The notes under the pieces were generated by a model. It ran no database searches. It worked only from the letters and a program-made list of their open reading frames with translations, and was not told the origin of the DNA. Shown one piece after another: positions 12,101 through 22,775 of a stretch of DNA of 64,000 bases. The DNA comes from Escarpia spicata (taxonomy: Eukaryota; Annelida; Polychaeta; Sabellida; Siboglinidae). The DNA lies in NCBI GenBank assembly GCA_963995525.1, contig OZ023218.1:49718681-49782680 (forward strand), read 5' to 3'. The translations under genes were made by a program, and so were the position numbers. How positions within the stretch are numbered: the stretch's first letter is position 1; every line of letters starts with the position of its first letter.

Positions 12101-15100
12101 GTCTCACCGTCTCACCGTCTCACCGTCTCTCCGCCTCACCGCCTCACCGCCTCACCGTCTCACCGTCTCCCGTCTCACCATCACACCTTCTCATCGTTTC
12201 ACGGTTTCACCGTCTTCTCGGCTCCCGTCTCTCCGTCTCACCGTCTCACCGTCTCACCGTCTCCCCGTCTCACCGTCTCACCGTCTCACCGTCTCACCGT
12301 CTCACCGTCTCACCGTTGCTTTCCAACCGCTTCGTCTGTACATCTCCTTATCCTTCTCCACATCGATCTGTCCATATCCATACTATATTTCGTTGAACAG
12401 TTCGTGTCGTCGTCAGCGTTGTAGTCAGGCCAATCTCCATTACAATAACTATATTGTTCTCCTTCTTATAACCCTCAACAAAGACCCGTTTACACGAGAA
12501 ATTAATTGTCCAACATTGGGCGGTACCGACCCGCCCAACTAATCGAAAAAGGCGTTTCTTGAAAGAAACAGAAACGACGCGTCCAGTTGATCGGGCAATA
12601 ATGTGTCATACGATAATCGAACAATTAGTCGCTCATGTAAACGGGCCATTGCAAACATACATGCACCGACGATTTGGGCTGCCCTCACGGAGACTGCCGA
12701 GGCGAGGTATCGCAGGATGGCGACATCGTCGTCTGACGCCAGCGAGTGCAGTCCCATCGTCTCCAGTACTCGCCACGTCATCTTCACGCTCCTCTCTGTG
12801 TCTCTGTCCACAGAAGACACGTGTAGACACAACGTGCACTTTTTGGTTAACAAATATGCTATATGTAGTTCTCTGTAATCTGCAGACCAGGGATAATTGT
12901 ATGCGTATGTTTATTTTATATGATATAATGTTATCATACGTTGAGTAACAACAAATTCAATACGCAAACATAGCAATCCCCATTGGCTGTTTGCCGACAG
13001 CTAAAAGATGGTATGAACTACTGTTTCGAAATGTAATCTACGGGCGATGCCGCAGATAAAACAGGAAAAAACAATACTCCAACAGAAACCAATGATATTT
13101 GATAAGGTTGGATCTCCGAAAATACTGTTTGAAAATATTGTATCGTAATGTGACATTTTACTTACGTTACGATAGAAAATGTGTTTCCTGTAGGCATTCC
13201 CTCTTATTTGTTCACCCTTTGGTGTCAAACTAATCAACATACTATTCCAAGCACGAACATACGAATTGCAAGTGATAGACAGTTCATACAGGCCCTGGCC
13301 TATCAAAACGAAAAAATATATATGCACAAATGAACTAGCATATCATAGCGAATACTTGGCAGATTTTTTCGTGAAATTATTTTGTAACGTGAGGGACAAT
13401 AAATCGGACCGAGGGAATAGGGTTAATTCTAGGTCACCCACCTTTCGATGTCCGAAATGTAGTTGGCCTTGAAACATCCCCAGACGCGCAGCTTTTCTAG
13501 CCCCCTTCCTTGGAACATTAGTCCCCTTTCCGTCAGTTGTACCAGAACGAGTCGAAGCAGATCGCCGACATAATGACCGGAAAACAGCTTCTCAAACCTG
13601 CAATAAAGGATTTGACAAAGGATGTTATTGTTTCATCCACCTACTTTTGAGACACATATAAGACACCACATTACATTTTTTCAAACGTGAAGTGTGTTCC
13701 TATATGTGTCAGTTGCTCAATTCATCAACAAATATTTGATATAACAAAACTACAGCTGTACATTAATTACAGTTATAAAAAACAATTATAACTACCGTCT
13801 GTAAAAGGTAGATAATAAATTAGGCCTACGGTTCAAACATCTAAATGTGCACAGATGTATTTTATTAGCCACATTTACTTTTATCACAAAATCACAGCCA
13901 TAGAACCATTAACATTTTGTAGAGAGAGAGAGAAAGAGAGAGGGGGGGGGGGGGAGAGAAGGGGGAGAGAGAGGGGGGAGAGAGGGAGAGTGAGAGAGAG
14001 AGATAGAGAGAGACAGACAGACAGACAGACAGATAGATGAATGGGTGAATGAGGGCGATGGAGAGAGGGGGAGATGGCGAGAGAGAGGGGGAGAGAGACA
14101 GACAGACACACAAACATATACACACATGTACTCATAGACAGGGAGACAAAGATACGGAAAGAAGTAGAGGTGAAGAGAAGGAGAGAGAAAAGACAGGGAG
14201 ACGGGGAGATATAGAGACGGGGAGACGGAGAGATGGGGTGACGGGAAAACTGGGAGAAGGGGAGACGGAGAGTCGGAGACAGGGAGACGGGGAGAGATAG
14301 AGACTGAGAAATGGAGAGACGGAGTGACGGAGAAACAGAGATAGAGAGTTACAGAGAGGCAGAGAGGCAGAGAGGCAGAGAGGCAGAGGCAGAAAGGCAG
14401 GGGGAGAGAGAGTGAGTGAGAAATGTCTTGAAAAGTTTGTTAGTGATCTATCATAGGTTGTGTGTTGAGCATGTTCGGGATTTCTTAAACTGGCCTCAGC
14501 CCCGAATGTAATTGTAATGCATGCCGGGAAATGTCGATGACGTACGTGAAGGAACCATGGTGATGTGAGTGGGCGTCTATTGCTCGGTCGAAGTCTGTCT
14601 TCAGAAAGTCAAGGCTGCCGTTGTCACCAAACGCTCCCCACTCGACGTCAATAACGACCTGTAATAAAGGTGCGACAGTCTTCCATAAGTGAGTAAATGA
14701 GTGAGTAAGTGAGTGAGTGAGTGAGTGAGTGAGTGAGTGAGTGAGTGAGTGAGTGAGTGAGTGAGTGAGTGAGTGAGTGAGTGAGTGAGTGAGTGAGTGA
14801 GTGAGTGAGTGAGTGAGTGAGTGAGTGAGTGAGTGAGTGAGTGAGTGAGTGAGTGAGTGAGTGAGTGAGTGAGTGAGTGAGTGAGTGAGTGAGTGAGTGA
14901 GTGAGTGAGTGAGTGAGCGAGCGAGCGAGCGAGAGAGTGAGAGTGAGAGAGTGAGTGAGTGAGTGAGTGAGTGAGTGAGTGAGTGAGTGAGTGAGTGAGT
15001 GAGTGAGTGAGTGAGTGAGTGAGTGAGTGAGTGAGTGAGTGAGTGAGTGAGTGAGTGAGTGAGTGAGTGAGTGAGTGAGTGAGTGAGTGAGTGAGTGAGT

Positions 15101-18100
15101 GAGTGAGTGAGTGAGTGAGTGAGTGAGTGAGTGAGTGAGTAAATGAGTACGTGAACGAGCCACGGAATGAATGAATGAGTAATTGCATTAGTTTAGCTAT
15201 TTGGTTAGTTGATCAGTTAATAAGTTAGTAAATCAGTCAGATAATCAGTTATCATTCTGTTGCTCGACCATTCAATTAGTCAGTTAGTTAGTTAGTAAGT
15301 TAATTGGTTAGATAACCCTGTGTCGGTATAAGTTAACATTGGAACAAATGTGCCTGCATAATCGATGCATGTAACAGCGCTAGACATCCCGAGTCATGCA
15401 GACATAGGTTGATAGTTATTGTCTTCTTACAGAAACATGACGTCACCAACTGTGTACCGCTAATGGAAGTTCTGAAACGACAGTTTCCTCAAAACCACGA
15501 AGTCATGTTACACAGCCAACGGCGTACCATCGAACAGAGGACGTTACGATACAGTTAGCAATAATACCTTCTGTCTTGTTACTCTACATGCCTTAGTTAA
15601 TAATAATAATGTAACTTCGTTTGCATCTAGATCCTAAATACTTAGCTGAATGGAGCAAGAAATGAACGCACCTGAGAAGGTTCGTCGAAATCTTGGTCCC
15701 ATTTGTTGACATTAGTCAGACTTTCTAGATACGCCATGTTGTAACCAGTCCCTGTCGTCGTGACATATGAAATCAGTGTACCATTGTGCACGGATACGTT
15801 CTATCGAAACACTTCGTATTCCTAAGTACAGTGGTTTTACTCTGCAGTCAAATCGCTGCGGCTACTAGTGGATCATCAACCATTACCACTGGTGTCAACA
15901 TGTAAGTATTTCTAAAACTATTATCTTCATAACAGTGGACACGATGGATTTTAAATAATCATCTTCGAAATATAATAATATTTATTTTATATAGCGCCAT
16001 ATTCATAACGTTCATAGCGCTTTACATCAGATTGATATATGAATAGTAAAAATAATTTAAAAATAATTAAATATAAAAATTAATAAGTTAAGATAATAGT
16101 GCTGTGTAGACATCAGTAGATTTTTTAAATAACCAATTATCATGTTACGAAAAAGTACTTAAAACTGTTCTTTCGGCTGTTAAAAGATCAAGATTAAATA
16201 ATAATGAAATAAAAAATATGAATAACTTTAAAAAATGTTTCTGCGGTAATTCAAGCAGTGGACGCCATATTAAAAAGGTGAGTCTTTAAGGCTGCCTTGA
16301 AAGATTGCAGGGAGGTTTTGGAAGTAACACTTAATCTTCACCATAACCACAACAACCAATATCAAACTGACCTACCCAACAACAACCACGACACCTGCAC
16401 TATCACTCCCACCACCAGCATCATCATCATCATTATCATCATCATCTTCATTATCACCATCTATTTTATTAACACAGCAGCAGTAACAACAACAACACCA
16501 AACAAACACGATTGCTACAGTCGTTAACACAAGAACGTGTTCGAGTTGTTTCTGGCACTCGCCAGTGTTCTGTTTACTGACTGGCTGGCACTGACGGTCA
16601 CGGACGGTCACGGACGGTCACGGACGGTCACGGACGGGGTGGGTGCTCGACAGGCCAGGCGAATGCACAAATCGCTGCACTATCGCGCTCTGTCTGCAGT
16701 CTAGTGAAAACAACACGTCACGGTTCAACAGTGACTGTTGAAACTGTATTTAGGATGACAATGCTGATGATGATGACGACATGATGACGACAACGACTGC
16801 GAAGACGATCACCACCAACAACACTATCACCACCTCCAATTCATATATAACTACCACCACCACAGCGACTGATATCATCATCATTATCATCACCATCATC
16901 AACAACAACTACAACACTTGGTAATATGCTAGACATGTTCCTACCCATGATGAGTCCGATATGACAGGTGTGGTCGACGTATGACCCGGCCAGTAACGTC
17001 CCCGTCGCGTCATTCAACACGGCCACTACGTCCACCTGGGTATCCTAAAGTGGTTCAAAAGGGTAAATCAAGGTAAGTTATTTTAGTACACGTAATGCGG
17101 TGTCCAGTCATTAAGATTGACCAACGCACTTTACACCTTACTCCCTGGCTGACCTGTTCATCGAACATCATTTTGACTTATTATTATTATTATGATCATA
17201 AAGAGCCATACCCCGCGCTTTGTGATTGCGCTCTCCAACATCTCAACAACATCCTCCCCCACGCCGTCCGGGCAGTGGAAGGTCTTGGTCCACGTCGTCA
17301 GGATGGCTTGTCGCACGCCCTTGTGCTCCATGGGAAACGAGAAAGAAAACCCTGAAGGAAACGAATATAATTGATTACGCCACCTTGGTAGAGAGTTGCA
17401 AAGCATGGTTTGATTATTGTCATTTGTCAATTAATCATATATATATATATATATATATTACACTATATGTAGTCGGTGTAATTCAGCTTTATATAAAAAT
17501 AAAACGCCCTGGATGATTCGGGCGCTAAATTGTTATTATTATTATTATTATTATTTAAATCTGTAACACAGTAAGAGGATAACGAAACATGTTCACCAAT
17601 AGTGTGTTTCCTCGTTAAAATATTAGGTGAACCAGAATACATCTTGTTTATATTAATACACAATACATGCATCCCCTCCCAAGCACCGAGGTCCACACGC
17701 TTCTTTCTATGCTCGTACGCTTCCTTTGACCATTGGCCTTTGAACTACTAGTTGTCCTTTTATTAAACAAACACAAACGTTGACATTTACAGCTATTTAC
17801 TTCTTCAGTGGACATATTCAGTGACCATATATCTAAAAGAGTTAATACAAATTTACCATTAGCAACTACAATCAAGAGTACTATGCCATCAGTTTACTAG
17901 AATAACCTTGTTGAAGACACATAATTTAAATTGCATGAAAGCGCGACGTCACTGTTGCCTACTTGTCCCAGTTCGCCAGTCGCCAAACTGAGAAAGTACT
18001 CTAGTTTGATAGAAAGCGCGACGTCACTGTTGCCTACTTGTCCCAGTTCGCCAGTCGCCAAACTGAGAAAGTACTCTAGTTTGATAGAAAGCGCGACGTC

Positions 18101-18777
18101 ACTGTTGCCTACTTGTCCCAGTTCGCCAGTCGCCAAACTGAGAAAGTACTCTAGTTTGATAGAAAGCGCGACGTCACTGTTGCCTACTTGTCCCAGTTCG
18201 CCAGTCGCCAAACTGAGAAAGTACTCTAGTTTGATAGAAAGCGCGACGTCACTGTTGCCTACTTGTCCCAGTTCGCCAGTCGCCAAACTGAGAAAGTACT
18301 CTAGTTTGATAGAAAGCGCGACGTCACTGTTGCCTACTTGTCCCAGTTCGCCAGTCGCCAAACTGAGAAAGTACTCTAGTTTGCGTCGCCGAATTTGTTT
18401 AGGCGCTGTAACTACTAAGATGTCACGTCTGCATTGTGCGCTGTATGCCTTTATAACAGTTGTTACAACTGTAACTCTGAATCGAAGTGAATACGAGAAA
18501 GTAACATATGAGCTGGCATATTCATTCACATTGCGGAAACTGGGGAATTAAATGCGTTACTGCAGCGTCGTGGTCAAAGGAGCTCCAGACGCTTATTGGT
18601 CAATCACAATGGATCAATTTGTATTTTTCTATTTACCCAACGGCAGTTTTTGATCCAGCATATTCTCTTCTTTTAAGAACTTGTAGATGCTCTCCGCTAC
18701 GTGGTCAAACACCTAGACAAAGAAAACAAGTACATGGTGCACAACAATTGAAACGTATTACAGATCACGAACAAGTG

Positions 18778-18811
<34 letters not shown>

Positions 18812-20627
18812 CATAATACACACATACATACCTACATGCATACATATATACATACATACATACATACATACAAACATACACACATACATACATACATACA
18901 TACATACATACATACATACATACGTACGTACGTACGTACGTACGTACGTACATACGTGCATACGTTCATACGTACATACGTACGTACGTAGATACGTACG
19001 TACGTACATACGTACATACGTGCATACGTACATACATGCATACGTACGTACGTACGTACGTACGTACATACATACATACATACATACATACATACATACA
19101 TACATACATACATACATACATACATACATACATACATACATACATACATACATACATACAACATACATGCATACATGCATGCATGCATACATGCATGCAT
19201 ACATGCATACATGCATAAATGCATACATGCATACGTACATACATACATGCATACATACGTACGTACATACATACGTATATACATACATACGTACACACGT
19301 ACATACGTACGGACGTACGGACGTACATACGTACATACATACATACATACATACATACATACATACATACATACATACATACATACATACATACATACAT
19401 TTTTAAACCAGATAATATGCATGAAGAATTAGTAATAAATAATATTAACTTTCTCAGTATATTAGCATACAAAGTTTGGTTTACAGCGGTATTTTTAGTG
19501 GTTAACGGTGCCACTAAAAAATGAATAGAACAGTAATTTTTCAGGTGATTTATAAAAAAAATTCCGATGCTCTTCCAATGTCACGAATCACTTTAGACGT
19601 GTATTTTAGGCGAAGGAAGAAGGAATGCCACGACGTACCCCTGCTGCAGGACCGCTTCGTGTTTCAGGCGGCACGTTGTATTTCCGGCTGATACTGCGGC
19701 ATTTGCCATTGCGTATCTTACAAAGCAGCACCCGGAAGTTGGTACCACCAAGGTCAAGGGCAAGAAAGTCACCGTCTTCTGCAAACATGTCAACCATCGG
19801 GGTGTGTTGTAATGTGTTTATCCAGTAAAGTATATTTTAGGACGAAAATTAGTAGGTTAGATGTCCCCACATGGATTTGTCAAAGATCTTTTGTTGTGAT
19901 AGATTTATTGCAGCAGGACACTTAACTGAACTAGTCTGCTGTACATACTTCCTGCCTGTCTGCCTGCCTGTTTGTCTGTCTGTATGCATATCTCTTTGCC
20001 TGTCTACGACTCCCTCTACCTCTCCTTTTACCCCCCCCCCCCCCGCCATCCCGCCCTCTGCCTTTCCCCTCGCTTAAATGCGCTGGCTTACATTGTGCGT
20101 GCGTGTGTATGTGTGACAGGTGTAACGTTCCTATTGTCATCGCCAAAAGTAATAATGTCGAAATATGAGCTCTGGCCACCTCGATACCCAATTACGTGGT
20201 CTGATGTATGAAACCATTCGCTCGCGGGGACGCCTGCGAGGCGATCCCGTCACAATAGGATGTCAACGAGACATTTGAGCTAATGGCCAGGCTTTGTGTG
20301 TAACGCATAAAACCAGATTACGCAGCACTTGCAAGTTTTTGACTAGTGACGTCGTGAGGACAACTCGAGACAGAAAACGTAAATATGCAGCGGAAATCAT
20401 GAATCAGTGTGGGCGAACGTGAAGTATGGCAGTATAACGATAATTAATTCGTGGAAATGCGCCAACAAAACCGTAAATGAAATAAATAACTTCCGGCAAC
20501 AGAATGGACATCTCTTGTGCATGCACTCGAGACAAGTAGAGGCCTACGCAACCAGAAATATCACATTGGTTCAAGTGTACGTGCAGGTTTTTTTTTTGCC
20601 GTCAAACGAATCTGTAGCGTTAATGTG

Positions 20628-20688
<61 letters not shown>

Positions 20689-20689
20689 T

Positions 20690-20720
<31 letters not shown>

Positions 20721-22700
20721 CACGCGCATGCGTGCATGTGTGTGTAGTGCGTGCGTGCGTGTGTGTGTGCGCGCGCGCGTGTGCGTGTTCGTGCGTGTCC
20801 GTCGTCTGCATCACAACCTTCACCAAGAGGAGCAACACCGAAACCACAACAACGAAAATCGTTAGAATTACAATAATACTAATATGAATTATATAATCAC
20901 TAGCAAAATAAGGATATGATAACTTGGTAGTTCATGCATGGCAGTCAGTACAGCAATATTTACCATATGTCAGGAAACACGGAACCTATTACATAAAGAC
21001 CAAAACATGTTCGGATTGGTATTGTATTGTATTGTATGTATTCAGATTCCAACAGGTCCAGTGGACCCAGTAATAGGACTGATCACTGAAACAATACGTA
21101 TAAATAATAAAACAATAATAGAAGAATAAAAACAATAAGAACAATAAGGACATAAAAACTACACAATACCAACGTCAAATATACCAGGCAAACATCCGTT
21201 ATACAAAGACATGTTTTTGAATTGAAGATTTGAAGGTTTCAGCTCCTGAAAATATGTTATGAGTTGGATCACTTAAGTTCAATGTGTTGAAAATAGTCAT
21301 ACATTTATTCAAAACAGAGTGTTTTCTAATGTTGATTCTGCTATTGGAAACTCTAAAAGCGGTGTAGTTTCGAAGAGATCGACAAGAACAGTGATATTGG
21401 ATAGTACCCGTCTCTACCATATAGGACGAGTCTAGTTGGGAGTGCACAAACTTGTGTAAAAAGTTGAGATCTGCAACTTGTCTACGATGTTGAACGGAAG
21501 GTAGTCTAAAATGATGGCAAAGTTCAGGATAACTGTCAGAGGAGTACTGTAACATATATTGTAACATAGATATTTAATGATTTTTTTTAACTCGTTTGAT
21601 TTTGTCAATAAACGTACTTTACCAGGGATTCCAGATAACACTGCAATACTCCAACTGACCCCTAACTAGAGATATATACAAGGATTGCAAATCCTGTACA
21701 TCGGTAAATGTTGTGAAAACGCGCACAATAAACCACTCATCTTAAAAGCTTTAAACACACTACGATTAATATGATCTTTAAATGTCAAATTGTTAATGTG
21801 ACTCCGAGATCTTTGACAGCGGTGACCTTGGGCAGAGACTGGCTTAAAATCGTGAATTCATAGGATATACGTTTCTTTTTGTTAGTGAATGACATTAAGC
21901 GGCATTTCTAAGTTTAAGGTGCCATGTCTCAAACCAAAGACATACACTGTCCAGATCCTTCCGCACCAACCGACAATCGGTCATCGACGTAATTTCTTTA
22001 ACCAATTTGGAATCATCAGCATACAATGACATTTCACATGAATCAACATGATTAAAATGAGATCGTTAATATACAAGATAAACAGAAGTGGTCCAATTTG
22101 TGAACTTTGTGGTACACCAGACAACACTGGCTTCCAGACAGGTCCTTTGCCTTCAAGGATCACGCGTTGTTTTTGGTTGACAAGGTAAGATGGCAACCAC
22201 TCTATGCATTGCCCAGAATAGCCATATTATCTAAGCCTGTGAATTAACAATGGGTGGCATGCTGTATCAAAGGCTTTGCTTGAAGTCCAAATAAACAGAA
22301 TAAACCTGTTTCTTGTTGTCAATAGATTGTTGACAACTGGTACGTGATTGTTTCAGCGCACGTCAAACGAATAACCTGAAAATAACTGCTAAGTAATAGT
22401 GTTGTTGTTATTGTTGTTTGTTGTTGTTGTTGTTGCTGTTGTTTTTTGTAAAAAATAGCAAGCAAATAATTATTTTAAGTTCAGTCTGCAATGGCCCTTG
22501 CGCCGACTGCGTTCCAATAGGTCTATAAGTATCCTTATGAATATGCTAAGTCATCGTAGTTTATTTGTTTTGGCACTCCTTTTTGAAGCATGCGGATATC
22601 TTCCATTGACTATAGAGGACAGCCACGCTTACAGCGTACTTATACAACTCGATGAATCACGACATCACATTTTAATGAATCGCACACACACACACACACA

Positions 22701-22775
<75 letters not shown>

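Noticed and set aside
11381..12424. 347-residue plus-strand ORF
   Set aside because: Mostly 9-bp minisatellite; only the first 43 codons with a donor are kept as a weak candidate.
14601..15188. Long minus-strand ORF of repeated SLTH residues
   Set aside because: It is a reading of (GAGT)n; the true coding part here is hexokinase exon 8 in a different frame.
17897..18551. 200-residue repeat ORFs on both strands across the 75-bp array
   Set aside because: The unit length is divisible by three, so frames stay open by arithmetic; the array is intronic to hexokinase.
18758..19514. Overlapping Cys-Met-Tyr-Val and His-Thr-Tyr-Ile repeat ORFs
   Set aside because: (TACA)n/(TACG)n microsatellite read in several frames.
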